DNA of 64,000 bases from Collinsella aerofaciens (GCF_902364355.1 NZ_CABJDK010000007.1:51669-115668); one strand, 5' to 3'; shown: positions 26,618 through 35,706, numbered from the stretch's first letter. Notes: generated by a model from the letters alone, not told the origin. A program made the numbers and translations.

Positions 26618-27976
26618 ATGGCAGCAACTGAGCAGCTGTTCAACGTTCGTGAGCGCAAGCGCTTTGAACGTCACGACATTTGGGAGCGCATTGCCGAGAA
26701 CGGCACCATTTCTGCCGCCGTCATGGTGATCGCCGCTATCGCCGCCGTCATCTGCGCCAATACCGATGCCTACGAGGCCATCCATCACTTTTTGGAGACC
26801 CCGCTGTATATGGGTCTGGGCAACCTTACGGCTGGTCTCACCGTTGAGCTTTTCGTCAACGACTTCCTCATGGCGATTTTCTTTTTGTTGGTGGGCATTG
26901 AGCTTAAGTACGAGATGACGGTCGGCGAGCTCAAGAATCCGCGTCAGGCCATGCTTCCCATGCTGGCGGCCGTGGGCGGTGTCGTCGTTCCCGCCTGCAT
27001 CTACCTGATCTTTAACCATGCCGGTGCCCGTAACGGTTGGGCCATCCCCATGGCAACCGATATTGCCTTTGCGCTGGGCGTGCTGTCGCTTTTGGGCAAT
27101 CGCGTGCCCAACGGCGTGCGCGTGTTCTTCTCGACGCTCGCCATCGCCGACGACCTGATCTCCATCGCCGCCATCGCCATTTTCTACGGTCAGAGCCCCA
27201 ATCCGTTTTGGTTGGGCGCCGCCGCGCTTGTGACCTGCGCGCTCGTGTGGCTCAACAAGACGCAGCATTACCGCCTTGTCCCGTATTCGGTACTGGGGCT
27301 GCTGCTGTGGTTCTGCATGTTCAAGAGCGGCGTGCACGCTACGCTTGCTGGCGTCATCTTGGCCTTTACCATCCCGGCCAAGTGTGGCGTCAAGCTCGAT
27401 AGCCTCACCGATTGGCTGGGCGAGTGCCTGCCGCTGCTCGATGACCGCTACGATGATGAGGCACACATCCTGGGCCAGCATGACTTTACCGTCTCGACAA
27501 CCAAGGTCGAGCGCGTCATGCACCGCGTGACCCCGCCGCTTATCCGCATGGAGCGTCTGATCTCCACGCCGGTCAACTTTGTGATCCTGCCGATCTTTGC
27601 GTTCGTAAACGCTCAGGTTCGCTTAGTGGGCGTGGACATGAGCACGCTGCTCACCGATCCGGTGACGCTCGGCGTGTACTTTGGCATGCTGCTGGGCAAG
27701 CCGATCGGCATCTTTGGTATGACGTTTGCCCTGGTTAAGCTTAAGGCCTGCGAGCTGCCGCACAATGTCAACTGGCACATGATTGCCGGCGTGGGCATTC
27801 TGGGCGGTATCGGCTTTACCATGTCGATTCTCATCAGCGGCCTTGCCTTCCCGACGGCCCAGTTTGAGGTTCTTGCAGCCAAGGCCGCTATTCTCGCCGG
27901 TTCGGTCACCGCAGCCGTGCTTGGCATGATCTACATGAGTGTGATCTGCAAGCACCCCGCGACCAAGGACGAGTAA
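26618..27976 (+). CDS. nhaA: Na+/H+ antiporter NhaA
   Basis: 452 residues with about a dozen hydrophobic segments. Exchanges cytoplasmic Na+ for external protons, for sodium and alkali tolerance. Family blocks present: FLLVGIELKYEMTVGELKNPRQAMLPM, MATDIAFALGVLSLLGNRVP, and LAIADDLISIAAIA, which contains the ion-binding pair Asp178-Asp179. GIGFTMSILISGLAF is the conserved late helix. The loop at about 270-300 (LLDDRYDDEAHILGQHDF) is longer than in E. coli. The ATG follows GAAAGGAG. The 5' region holds a GC hairpin ending in TTTTTT (26551-26587), possibly a leader terminator. No riboswitch class was recognised. Confidence 0.95.
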   Translation: MAATEQLFNVRERKRFERHDIWERIAENGTISAAVMVIAAIAAVICANTDAYEAIHHFLETPLYMGLGNLTAGLTVELFVNDFLMAIFFLLVGIELKYEMTVGELKNPRQAMLPMLAAVGGVVVPACIYLIFNHAGARNGWAIPMATDIAFALGVLSLLGNRVPNGVRVFFSTLAIADDLISIAAIAIFYGQSPNPFWLGAAALVTCALVWLNKTQHYRLVPYSVLGLLLWFCMFKSGVHATLAGVILAFTIPAKCGVKLDSLTDWLGECLPLLDDRYDDEAHILGQHDFTVSTTKVERVMHRVTPPLIRMERLISTPVNFVILPIFAFVNAQVRLVGVDMSTLLTDPVTLGVYFGMLLGKPIGIFGMTFALVKLKACELPHNVNWHMIAGVGILGGIGFTMSILISGLAFPTAQFEVLAAKAAILAGSVTAAVLGMIYMSVICKHPATKDE

Positions 27977-28061
27977 GAGCGCGAAAACCGGCTCCAGAAC
28001 CGATTCGGGCGCGTTCAAAATGCGGATTCGGGCGGTGCTTGCCGCCTGCCAGACACGCCAG

Positions 28062-28289
28062 TGGTCAAAAAACGCCGTTTGTGAGTACTGTCACAAACGG
28101 CGTATCATTTTAGGTGCGGAAAATAATGAACAAAGTTATAAGAACTGTAAGTTAATGAGTGACCATCGACTTCCAATTTGGCGCTAGCTGACGGTGATTA
28201 GGAAGTTTCAAGTCGAGTTTTGCCGATTTCGACCAAGAATCGCTGCTACTAAAAAGGTAACAGTACTCATATTTGCCCTTTTTTGGCCA
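28062..28289. repeat. MITE-like element, copy 2 (228 bp)
   Basis: Bounded by inverted ends TGGTCAAAAAA (left) and its near complement TTTTTTGGCCA (right). Inside each end is TGAGTACTGT (left, 28081-28091) or its complement ACAGTACTCA (right). Between them is about 160 bp of A/T-rich, noncoding sequence. The ends and parts of the interior (TTTAGG..CGG, ATAAT..ACAAA) match the element at 42638-42854. The left end also forms a perfect 13-bp hairpin, ACGCCGTTTGTGA/TCACAAACGGCGT. It sits 85 bp after nhaA. Confidence 0.65.
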
Positions 28290-28349
28290 CAAGCCCTAAA
28301 ACAAGCCTCGCCAAGGTCGGGAAGCGGGCCAAATCGCCGGCCTCGAGGC

Positions 28350-28604
28350 TTATTCCACCGTTCCGTAGACGGCGCCCCAGCCGTGGGCAGCCAAGGCGGA
28401 GTTGAGCTGGTCGCACAGCGACCGGCGATCGTAGCAGCCGGGCGGCAAAAGGTTCACGATTTCCATGAGGTCGGGTGCCAAGTCGACGATTTCGGCCTGC
28501 ACGATTAGGTCAAGCCGGTCGATGGCGTGGCGGTCGTAAAACAGTCCGTCGACCAGGCGCTGCAGGTCACCGAATTCCTCGGCCTGGAACAATCCGTACT
28601 CCAT
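28350..28604 (-). CDS. Small acidic hypothetical protein (84 aa)
   Basis: Not recognised. The ATG at 28604 is chosen because AAGGAGG lies four bases upstream. The product, MEYGLFQAEEFGDLQRL..., is acidic with hydrophobic leucines in a helical pattern (DLIVQAEIVDLAPDLMEIVNLLPPG) and ends HGWGAVYGTVE. No membrane segment or metal motif. The strong ribosome binding site makes it a real gene. It is divergent from the aminotransferase at 28754 and lies 60 bp from a MITE-like element. Confidence 0.7.
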   Translation of the reverse strand: MEYGLFQAEEFGDLQRLVDGLFYDRHAIDRLDLIVQAEIVDLAPDLMEIVNLLPPGCYDRRSLCDQLNSALAAHGWGAVYGTVE

Positions 28605-28753
28605 AGTGCCTCCTTGGGCGCCCCACGCCGGCATGCGCGGCGATTCGTAATTTATTGCGATGGACTTAATCTATCACGGCTTCATAACGTTGCGGCGGTG
28701 GCGGTCTATACTTAGACGAACTGCAACGTCCCGCTTCGCGAAAGGTCGCACCC

Positions 28754-30058
28754 ATGCAGACGATCTACCAGAAGATGGAAACCACCGAACTCGATGCCGC
28801 CATCGAGGCGCTCAAGGCCGAGGTCGCCGAGGTCAAGGCCAAGGGTCTGGCGCTCGATATGGCCCGCGGCAAGCCGTCGCCCTCCCAGGTGGACATCTCG
28901 CGCCCCATGCTCGATATCCTCAACGCCGATGCCGATCTGCACGACGGCAGCGTCGACTGCTCCAACTACGGCTGCTTCGAGGGTATTCCTTCGGCACGCA
29001 AGTTGGCAGGGGAGTTCCTGGGCTGCCCCGCCGAGCAGACGCTCGTGCTGGGTTCGTCGAGCCTTTTGATCGAGCATGACATCGCCGGCATGTTCTGGCG
29101 CTGTGGCTCGTGCGGCAGCGAGCCCTGGGACGCCTACGAGGCCGCGCACAACGGCAAGAAGGTCAAGTTCCTGTGCCCCGTTCCCGGCTACGATCGCCAC
29201 TTTGGCATCACCGCCGACTTGGGCATCGAGAACGTCCCCGTCGCGATGACCGACAACGGCCCCGACATGGCCGAGGTTGAGCGCCTGGTTGCCACCGACG
29301 ACTCCATCAAGGGCATCTGGTGCGTGCCCAAGTATTCCAACCCCACGGGCATCACCTTTAGCGAGGACACCGTGCGCCGCCTGGTCGAGATGCCCACGGC
29401 CGCGCCCGATTTCCGCATCTTCTGGGACAACGCCTACTGCGTGCACGACCTGTACGACGAGACCGACGAGCTCGCCAACATCTTCGATCTTGCCCGCGCG
29501 GCGGGCACCGAGGACCGCGTGGTGGCCTTTGCCTCGACGTCCAAGATCACCTTCCCGGGTGCCGGCATCGGCTTTATCGGTGCGAGCCCCGCGGTCATCG
29601 CCGAGTTCTCCAAGCGCCTGAAGGCTGGTCTTATTAGCGCCGACAAGCTCAACCAGCTGCGTCACGTGCGCTTCCTTCCCACCATCGAGGCGGTCAAGAA
29701 GCACATGAAAAAGCATGCCGAGTTCCTGCGCCCGCGCTTTGAGGCCGTTGAGCGCAAGCTCACCGAGGGCCTGGGCGACACGGGTTGCGCCACCTGGACG
29801 CATCCACGCGGCGGCTACTTTGTGAGCTTCGATGGTCCCGAGGGCTCGGCCCAAAAGGTCGCCGCGCTCTGCGCCGACTTGGGCGTCAAGCTCACGCCGG
29901 CCGGTGCCACCTGGCCTTATGGCAAGGACCCGCGCGACACCAACATCCGCATCGCGCCGAGCTATCCCACGGTCGAGGACCTGGAGGCCGCGCTCGATGT
30001 GCTGGTGCTGGCCGTTAAGCTTGTCGCTGCCGAGCTTGCGCGTGCCGAGCGCGCCTAA
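28754..30058 (+). CDS. Class I aminotransferase, aspartate aminotransferase-like (MocR-type fold Ic)
   Basis: 434 residues, PLP-dependent. ALDMARGKPSPSQVDISRPM and DCSNYGCFEGIPSARKL at the N-terminus match the subgroup 1c enzymes, some of which are known aspartate aminotransferases in actinobacteria. The PLP site includes KYSNPTGITFS (Asn binding PLP), FWDNAYCVHDL (Asp/Tyr), and STSKITFPGAGIGF with the Schiff-base Lys. It probably transfers the amino group between aspartate and 2-oxoglutarate, joining oxaloacetate to amino-acid synthesis. Monocistronic or paired with the STAS gene 66 bp downstream. Confidence 0.85.
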   Translation: MQTIYQKMETTELDAAIEALKAEVAEVKAKGLALDMARGKPSPSQVDISRPMLDILNADADLHDGSVDCSNYGCFEGIPSARKLAGEFLGCPAEQTLVLGSSSLLIEHDIAGMFWRCGSCGSEPWDAYEAAHNGKKVKFLCPVPGYDRHFGITADLGIENVPVAMTDNGPDMAEVERLVATDDSIKGIWCVPKYSNPTGITFSEDTVRRLVEMPTAAPDFRIFWDNAYCVHDLYDETDELANIFDLARAAGTEDRVVAFASTSKITFPGAGIGFIGASPAVIAEFSKRLKAGLISADKLNQLRHVRFLPTIEAVKKHMKKHAEFLRPRFEAVERKLTEGLGDTGCATWTHPRGGYFVSFDGPEGSAQKVAALCADLGVKLTPAGATWPYGKDPRDTNIRIAPSYPTVEDLEAALDVLVLAVKLVAAELARAERA

Positions 30059-30124
30059 CGCGTAGGGCCCCGCAAGTCCGCGCCTAGTACTATCCGCACT
30101 TTCGATACGTAAAGGAGCGTATAC

Positions 30125-30439
30125 ATGGATTTGGGTATTTCCACAAACCCCACGCCAGAGCTCTACACCATTAAGGTGACCGGTGAGATCGATATCTCTA
30201 ACGCCGATAGCCTGCGCAATGCCATCGACCTGGCACTCGAGCAGCCCACCGAGGCCGTTGAGCTCGATTTTGCCCAGGTGAGCTACATTGATTCGACGGG
30301 CATTGGCGTGCTCGTGGGCGCCGCGCACCACGCGGTTGACCACGGCAAGCGCTTTAGCTGCACCAATGTGCAGCCCCCGGTGATGCGCGTGGTTCAGCTG
30401 TTGGGTGTCGACCAGGAGATTTCGATCACCGCTGCATAA
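30125..30439 (+). CDS. STAS-domain anti-sigma factor antagonist
   Basis: 104 residues, a single STAS domain. VTGEIDISNADSLRNAI and VSYIDSTGIGVLVGAAHHA match SpoIIAA/RsbV-type antagonists, including the Ser that an anti-sigma kinase phosphorylates (D-S-T-G). Unphosphorylated antagonist frees a sigma factor by binding its anti-sigma factor. No RsbW-like kinase or sigma gene is in the window, so the partner is elsewhere. AAAGGAG precedes the ATG. Confidence 0.88.
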   Translation: MDLGISTNPTPELYTIKVTGEIDISNADSLRNAIDLALEQPTEAVELDFAQVSYIDSTGIGVLVGAAHHAVDHGKRFSCTNVQPPVMRVVQLLGVDQEISITAA

Positions 30440-30482
30440 TCTTTGCCCCAAAAGGGCGTGCCGTTTGGCATATGTTTGTGAT

Positions 30483-30510
30483 GCGCTCGGACGTTTTGGC
30501 GTCCGGGCGC
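30483..30510 (+). terminator. Strong hairpin after STAS gene
   Basis: GCGCTCGGACG pairs with CGTCCGGGCGC (one G-T pair) around TTTTGG. There is no T-tract. TATACT directly follows (30511-30516) and could be the -10 box of the tat operon, so the hairpin overlaps its promoter. Confidence 0.5.
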
Positions 30511-30591
30511 TATACTTGACCGAATGAATAGACGAGTTCCGGCCGAATGGCGCGGTGCGGGCTCGAATCACATCGAGCCTTGGAGGTATGT

Positions 30592-31164
30592 GTGTTTGGT
30601 ATTGGAGAAGGTGAGCTGGCAATCATCGTGGTCTTCGGCTTTTTGCTGTTTGGCCCGGATAAGCTCCCGCAGATGGGCCGTACGATCGGCCGTGCCATCC
30701 GTCAGTTCCGCGAGACGCAGGAAAAGATGACGGCCGTTGTTCAGTCCGAGATTATCGATCCGGTGAGCGAGGTCGCGTCGGCCCCGGTCAAGCCCAAGAA
30801 GACTGCTGCGACCGACGACGATTCCGATGCGGACGAGGATGTCGCCGAGACGGCAGCGCCCGCCAAGAAGGAGACCTTTGCCGAGCGTCGCGCCCGTCTT
30901 GCTGCCGAGAAGGCCGCAAGCGAGGGTGCTGCTGAGGGCGAAGGCGCTGTTGATGAGGCCGAGGGTACAGAGCCTGCTGCTGCCGTCGAGCCCGAGCCTG
31001 CTGCAGAGCCCGAGCCCGAGCCGGCAGAGCCCACGACGGCTGACCTCTACGCCCGTCGTCCCCGCAAGCGCAAGGCCGTCGTCGACCAGCTCGCTCGCGA
31101 GCTCGAGGTCGAGGACGATGCCGAGGCTGCTGCCGCCGACGCCCCGAAGGGAGGCGATGAGTAA
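30592..31164 (+). CDS. tatA: Sec-independent translocase subunit TatA/TatB
   Basis: 190 residues from GTG at 30592, with GGAGG five bases upstream. The opening MFGIGEGELAIIVVFGFLLFGPDKLP is the single membrane helix and FGP hinge of TatA/TatB, followed by an amphipathic helix (MGRTIGRAIRQFRETQ). A long, acidic, Ala/Glu/Pro-rich tail (PEPAAEPEPEPAEP) and a basic end follow, longer than most TatA and closer to TatB length, so it could do either job. With TatC it exports folded twin-arginine proteins. tatC overlaps its stop codon. Confidence 0.88.
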   Translation: MFGIGEGELAIIVVFGFLLFGPDKLPQMGRTIGRAIRQFRETQEKMTAVVQSEIIDPVSEVASAPVKPKKTAATDDDSDADEDVAETAAPAKKETFAERRARLAAEKAASEGAAEGEGAVDEAEGTEPAAAVEPEPAAEPEPEPAEPTTADLYARRPRKRKAVVDQLARELEVEDDAEAAAADAPKGGDE

Positions 31165-31955
31165 TGCCGATCGGACCTGCGCGCATGCCGCTCTTCGATC
31201 ATCTGGGAGAGCTCCGTCGCCGCCTGACCATCGTGGTCGTTTCGGTGTTTGCCGCCGCCATCGTGCTGTACTTTGCCACGCCCGTGGTGCTCGATATTCT
31301 TGAGGACCCCATCCGCTCCTTTGTGCCGGACGGTAAGTTTTACATCACCACCACGCTCGGCGGCTTTGGCCTGCGCTTCTCGCTTGCCATCAAGATGGCC
31401 GTGGTCATGTGCACGCCCATGATCATCTGGCAGATTCTGGCATTTTTCCTGCCGGCACTGCGCCCCAACGAGCGCAAGTGGGTTGTGCCCACGGTGCTCG
31501 CCTCGACGGTGCTGTTCTTCCTGGGTGCCATCTTCTGCTACTTCATCATCATCCCGGCGGGCTTTGAGTGGCTCATCGGCGAGACCTCGGCTGTCGCTAC
31601 GGCGTTGCCCGATCTGGAGAACTACGTCAACATGGAGCTGCTCTTTATGATCGGCTTTGGTGTGGCGTTTGAGCTGCCGCTCATCATCTTCTACCTGTCC
31701 GTTTTCCACATCGTGTCCTATGCGGCCTTCCGCAGCGCCTGGCGCTACGTGTACGTAGGCCTGCTCGTGGGTTCGGCTGTGATTACGCCCGACGGCTCGC
31801 CCGTTACGCTGGGTCTCATGTATGGCGCCCTGCTCTCGCTCTACGAGATTTCGCTCGCCATCGCTCGCGTGGTCATTACCGCGCGCGAGGGCAAGGAGGG
31901 CCTGTTCGTGAGCCGTCTGGACCTGTTCTCGGACGACGAGGACGACGAGGAGTAA
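31164..31955 (+). CDS. tatC: Sec-independent translocase subunit TatC
   Basis: 263 residues, six membrane helices. MPLFDHLGELRRRL is the conserved N-terminal box that receives the twin-arginine signal, and FALPALRPNERK-type sequence (FFLPALRPNERKWVVP) and FGVAFELPLIIFYL are diagnostic. The C-terminus is acidic (DDEDDEE). It overlaps tatA by one base (TAATG), indicating translational coupling. hypA starts 6 bp downstream, linking export of folded proteins with nickel-enzyme maturation. Confidence 0.95.
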   Translation: MPIGPARMPLFDHLGELRRRLTIVVVSVFAAAIVLYFATPVVLDILEDPIRSFVPDGKFYITTTLGGFGLRFSLAIKMAVVMCTPMIIWQILAFFLPALRPNERKWVVPTVLASTVLFFLGAIFCYFIIIPAGFEWLIGETSAVATALPDLENYVNMELLFMIGFGVAFELPLIIFYLSVFHIVSYAAFRSAWRYVYVGLLVGSAVITPDGSPVTLGLMYGALLSLYEISLAIARVVITAREGKEGLFVSRLDLFSDDEDDEE

Positions 31956-31961
31956 ATCGGT

Positions 31962-32318
31962 ATGCACGAGGTTGGCATTGTCAACGGCATACTCGATACA
32001 GTGATTCGCGCGGCGCGTGGGGCGGGGGCCTCGCGCGCCGTTTTGGTAACGCTTCGTATCGGGGATATGACCGAGGTCGTGCGCGAGGCACTCGACTTTG
32101 CGTGGGAGACGTTTCGCGATGAGGACCCGCTCACGCGCGGCTGCGAGCTTGCCGTGGAGGAGGTCCATCCACAAAGCGAGTGCCTGGACTGCGGCGAGGT
32201 CTTTGAGCACGACCGTTTCCATTGTCGCTGCCCCCAGTGTGGCGGCGCCAACGTGCGCCTGCTGCACGGCCGCGAGCTCGATATCGCAAGTATCGAAATC
32301 GAAACCCCCGACGATTAG
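31962..32318 (+). CDS. hypA: Hydrogenase/urease nickel-insertion protein HypA
   Basis: 118 residues. The N-terminal MHEVG supplies the nickel-binding His2, and the zinc-binding domain has CLDCGEVFEHDRFHCRCPQCG with two Cys pairs. HypA delivers nickel to [NiFe]-hydrogenase with HypB. It lies directly after tatC and 55 bp before hypB. No hydrogenase structural gene or other hyp gene is in the window. Confidence 0.93.
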   Translation: MHEVGIVNGILDTVIRAARGAGASRAVLVTLRIGDMTEVVREALDFAWETFRDEDPLTRGCELAVEEVHPQSECLDCGEVFEHDRFHCRCPQCGGANVRLLHGRELDIASIEIETPDD

Positions 32319-32373
32319 CCCGCTAGCCATCTAATGATGGGGTATAAAGGGGCCAAAGTAAGGAGCGCTAAGT

Positions 32374-33057
32374 ATGGCCGAGAAAACGATTGATATCGCG
32401 TCGCCGATCCTGTCGCGCAACGAGCGCCTGGCAGATCAGCTGCGTCAGCGATTTAATGAGGCAGGCACCTACGTGATCAATGTGCTGTCGAGCCCCGGCT
32501 CGGGTAAGACCACCACGATTCTGGGCACCAACGAGCGCCTGCGTGACAAGGCCGGCCTACGCTGTGCCGTCATCGAGGGCGATATCGCCTCGGATGTCGA
32601 CGCCATCACCATGAAGGAAGCCGGCATGCCCGCCATCCAGATCAACACGGGCGGTCTGTGCCACCTCGAGGGCAACATGATCATGGAGGCTGTCGATGCC
32701 TTCGACCAGGCTGTGGGTCTGGAGAACATCGACGTCATCTTTATCGAAAACGTGGGTAACCTGGTCTGCCCGGTCGACTTTGACCTGGGCGAGAACCTGT
32801 CCATCATGATTCTCTCGGTGCCCGAGGGCGACGACAAGCCCATCAAGTACCCGGGCATCTTCCAACACGCCGGCGCGCAGCTGCTCAACAAGGTCGACGT
32901 GGCTCCGGCTTTCGATTTTGACATGGATAGGTATACTAAGACACTCGATGACCTCAATCCGCAGGCGCCGCGGTTTGCCGTGAGCGCGCGCAAGGGCGAG
33001 GGCATGGATGCCTGGTGCGATTGGCTCATCGGGCAGATTGAGCAAGCAAGGGCGTAA
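32374..33057 (+). CDS. hypB: Hydrogenase nickel-incorporation GTPase HypB
   Basis: 227 residues. A SIMIBI-class GTPase with P-loop SSPGSGKTT (about residues 39-47), EGDIASDVDA, the metal-site GGLCHLEG and NVGNLVCP, and the guanine-specific NKVD. It uses GTP to load nickel into hydrogenase precursor. The N-terminus lacks the His-rich nickel-storage stretch found in many HypB proteins and the CxxCGC metal site of E. coli. It forms an operon with tatA-tatC-hypA; AAGGAG precedes the ATG. Confidence 0.95.
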   Translation: MAEKTIDIASPILSRNERLADQLRQRFNEAGTYVINVLSSPGSGKTTTILGTNERLRDKAGLRCAVIEGDIASDVDAITMKEAGMPAIQINTGGLCHLEGNMIMEAVDAFDQAVGLENIDVIFIENVGNLVCPVDFDLGENLSIMILSVPEGDDKPIKYPGIFQHAGAQLLNKVDVAPAFDFDMDRYTKTLDDLNPQAPRFAVSARKGEGMDAWCDWLIGQIEQARA

Positions 33058-33111
33058 GTCGGCCGCCATACGGGCGGGCGTAGCCGCAGAGACACGAGAT
33101 AGGAGCCTCTT

Positions 33112-35706
33112 TTGAAGCTCATCATCGCCGAGAAAAACGATGCCGCGCGTCAAATCGCCGAGCGGCTGTCCACGGGTAAGCCCAAAAAGGACAAGGTGTA
33201 CAACACCGCCATCTACCGTTTTGAGTGGAAGGGCGAGGAGTGCGTGACCATCGGCCTTGCCGGTCACATCCTGGCTCCCGATTTTTGCGACAGTGTGCTG
33301 TTCGATAAAAAGCTGGGTTGGTATTCGGTCACCGAGGACGGCGAGATGTTGCCGGCCGATATGCCCGATGGCCTGGCCCGCCCGCCGTACGACACCAAGC
33401 GCAAGCCGTTCCTTGCCGATGGTATCTCCATCAAGGGCTGGAAGCTTGAGAGCCTGCCTTACCTTACCTGGGCGCCCGTCATTAAGCTGCCGGCCGAGAA
33501 GGAGCTCATTCGTTCGCTCAAGAACCTTGCCAAGAAGTCCGACAGCGTCATCATCGCCACGGACTTCGATCGCGAGGGTGAGCTGATCGGCTCGGACGCC
33601 CTCAACAAGGTGCGCGAGGTCGCGCCGGACTTGCCGGTCGCCCGCGCTCAGTATTCTTCGTTTACCAAGGCCGAGATTACGCAGGCCTTCGATAATCTTG
33701 TCTCGCTCGACCAGAATCTGGCCGATGCCGGCGAGAGCCGCCAGCACATCGACCTCATTTGGGGTGCGGTGCTCACGCGCTACCTGACGCTCGCCAAGTT
33801 TGGCGGCTTTGGCAACGTGCGCTCCGCCGGCCGCGTGCAGACGCCGACGCTTGCCCTGGTGGTCGAGCGCGAGCGCGAGCGCATGGCGTTTGTGCCCGAG
33901 GACTATTGGCAGATTCGCGGCATGGGTGCCGCTCAGGGTGCTGCCGAGGATGACCGCTTTAAGATTGCGCACAAGACGGCACGTTTTACCGATAAAGATG
34001 CTGCCGAGACGGCGTACGGCCACGTCGACGGCGCTACGACGGCAACCGTCGCCGCGGTGACCAAGCGCTCCCGCAAGCAGCAGCCGCCCACGCCGTTTGC
34101 GACGACCTCGCTGCAGGCTGCCGCCGCGGCCGAGGGCATCTCGCCTGCGCGTACGATGCGCATCGCCGAGTCCCTCTACATGGCGGGCCTCATCAGCTAT
34201 CCGCGTGTCGACAACACCGTGTACCCCGCGACGCTCGATCTGGGCGCCGTGGTGAGCGACCTGGCAAAGATCAACCCGGCGCTGGCGCCCGTGTGCAAAA
34301 AGGTACTCGCCGGCCCCATGAAGCCCACGCGCGGCAAAGTCGAGACCACCGACCACCCGCCCATCTACCCCACGGGCGAAGGCGATCCGTCCACGCTCGA
34401 TGGCGGCCAGCGCAAGCTCTACGACCTCATCGCCCGCCGCTTCCTGGCGACGCTTATGGGTCCCGCGACCATCGAGAATACCAAGCTCGAGCTCGACGTG
34501 AACGGTGAGCCGTTCGTGGCTTCGGGCGATGTGCTCGTGACCCCGGGTTTCCGCGAGGCGTACCCGTACGGACTCAAGCGCGACGAGCAGATGCCGCCGC
34601 TAGAGCAGGGCGACACGGTCGACGTGTTCGACATTAAGCTTGAGGCCAAGCAGACCGAGCCGCCCGCGCGCTACAGCCAGGGCAAGCTCGTGCAGGAGAT
34701 GGAAAAGCGCGGCCTGGGCACCAAGTCCACGCGCGCGAGCATCATCGAGCGCCTGTATGCCGTGCGCTATCTCAAAAACGATCCCGTTGAGCCGAGCCAG
34801 CTGGGCATCGCCATCATCGACGCGCTGACGCAGTTTGCCCCGCGCATAACGAGCCCCGATATGACCAGCGAGCTCGACGGCGACATGACTCGCGTCGAGC
34901 GCGGCGAGGACACCGAAGAGCATGTCGTGACGCACTCGCGTGCGCTGCTGGCCGGCGTGCTCGACGAGCTGCTCAAGCATACGCAGGAGCTCGGCGACGC
35001 CATCAGCGACGCCGTCACGGCTGATGCGCGCGTGGGCGCCTGCCCCAAGTGCGGCAAGGACCTGGTTATGAAGACGAGCGCCAAGACCCGTGGCAGCTTC
35101 ATTGGCTGCATGGGCTGGCCCGACTGCGACGTGACCTATCCGGTCCCGAGCGGCGTCAAGGTGAGCCCGCTCGAGGGCGAGGCCGCCGTGTGCCCCGAAT
35201 GCGGTGCGCCGCGCATCAAGTGTCAGCCGTTCCGCCAGAAGGCTTTCGAGATCTGCGTGAACCCGACGTGCCCCACCAACTACGAGCCCGACCTTAAAGT
35301 GGGCGAGTGCAAGGTGTGTGCCGAGGCCGGACGCCATGGCGACCTGATCGCGCACAAGAGCGAGAAGAGCGGCAAGCGCTTTATCCGCTGCACCAACTAC
35401 GATGACTGCGGCGTGAGCTATCCGCTGCCGGCGCGTGGCAAGCTCGAGGCGACGGGCGAGACCTGTCCCGAGTGCGGCGCCCCCATCGTGGTGGTCAACA
35501 CGGCGCGCGGTCCGTGGCGTATCTGCGTCAACATGGACTGCCCGACCAAGGAGAAGAAGCCCGCCCGCGGTCGCAAGACCACAACCAAGGCGAGCACGGC
35601 AAAGAAGACGACGGCGGCCAAGAAGACGACGGCTAAGAAAGCCACTGCCGCCAAAAAGACGACCGCGAAGAAGTCGACTGCCAAGAAAACAGCCGCCGAC
35701 AAGTAA
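33112..35706 (+). CDS. topA: DNA topoisomerase I (type IA)
   Basis: 864 residues from a TTG at 33112 (AGGAG upstream; MKLIIAEKNDAARQIA is the natural opening). It relaxes negative supercoils. TOPRIM metal motif DFDREGE (about 151-157), SRQHIDLIWG, RVQTPTLALVVERE, and the nucleophile in LISYPRVDN (Tyr363). Four C-terminal zinc-ribbon modules follow (CPKCG...CMGWPDC, CPECG..CVNPTC, CKVC...CTNYDDC, CPECG...CVNMDC), then a Lys/Ala/Thr tail of KKTTAKK repeats that probably binds DNA nonspecifically. The opening and the spacing resemble archaeal-type TopA more than E. coli TopA; that is my reading and not tested. Strong terminator at 35729. Confidence 0.93.
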   Translation: MKLIIAEKNDAARQIAERLSTGKPKKDKVYNTAIYRFEWKGEECVTIGLAGHILAPDFCDSVLFDKKLGWYSVTEDGEMLPADMPDGLARPPYDTKRKPFLADGISIKGWKLESLPYLTWAPVIKLPAEKELIRSLKNLAKKSDSVIIATDFDREGELIGSDALNKVREVAPDLPVARAQYSSFTKAEITQAFDNLVSLDQNLADAGESRQHIDLIWGAVLTRYLTLAKFGGFGNVRSAGRVQTPTLALVVERERERMAFVPEDYWQIRGMGAAQGAAEDDRFKIAHKTARFTDKDAAETAYGHVDGATTATVAAVTKRSRKQQPPTPFATTSLQAAAAAEGISPARTMRIAESLYMAGLISYPRVDNTVYPATLDLGAVVSDLAKINPALAPVCKKVLAGPMKPTRGKVETTDHPPIYPTGEGDPSTLDGGQRKLYDLIARRFLATLMGPATIENTKLELDVNGEPFVASGDVLVTPGFREAYPYGLKRDEQMPPLEQGDTVDVFDIKLEAKQTEPPARYSQGKLVQEMEKRGLGTKSTRASIIERLYAVRYLKNDPVEPSQLGIAIIDALTQFAPRITSPDMTSELDGDMTRVERGEDTEEHVVTHSRALLAGVLDELLKHTQELGDAISDAVTADARVGACPKCGKDLVMKTSAKTRGSFIGCMGWPDCDVTYPVPSGVKVSPLEGEAAVCPECGAPRIKCQPFRQKAFEICVNPTCPTNYEPDLKVGECKVCAEAGRHGDLIAHKSEKSGKRFIRCTNYDDCGVSYPLPARGKLEATGETCPECGAPIVVVNTARGPWRICVNMDCPTKEKKPARGRKTTTKASTAKKTTAAKKTTAKKATAAKKTTAKKSTAKKTAADK

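Noticed and set aside
25502..27523. A 673-codon minus-strand open frame opposite ppaC and nhaA
   Set aside because: It spans a terminator and an intergenic gap and has no recognisable motif; the plus-strand genes are certain.
30560..30579. tRNA-like word GGCTCGAATCACATCGAGCC
   Set aside because: It is only a 7-bp hairpin before the tatA ribosome binding site. No acceptor stem or anticodon arm can be built around it.
28712..30622. A 636-codon open frame on the minus strand opposite the aminotransferase and STAS genes
   Set aside because: It mirrors strong G/C codon bias of the plus-strand genes. The translation is low-complexity (many Gly/Leu/Val/Arg) without family motifs, while the plus strand has clear enzyme motifs.
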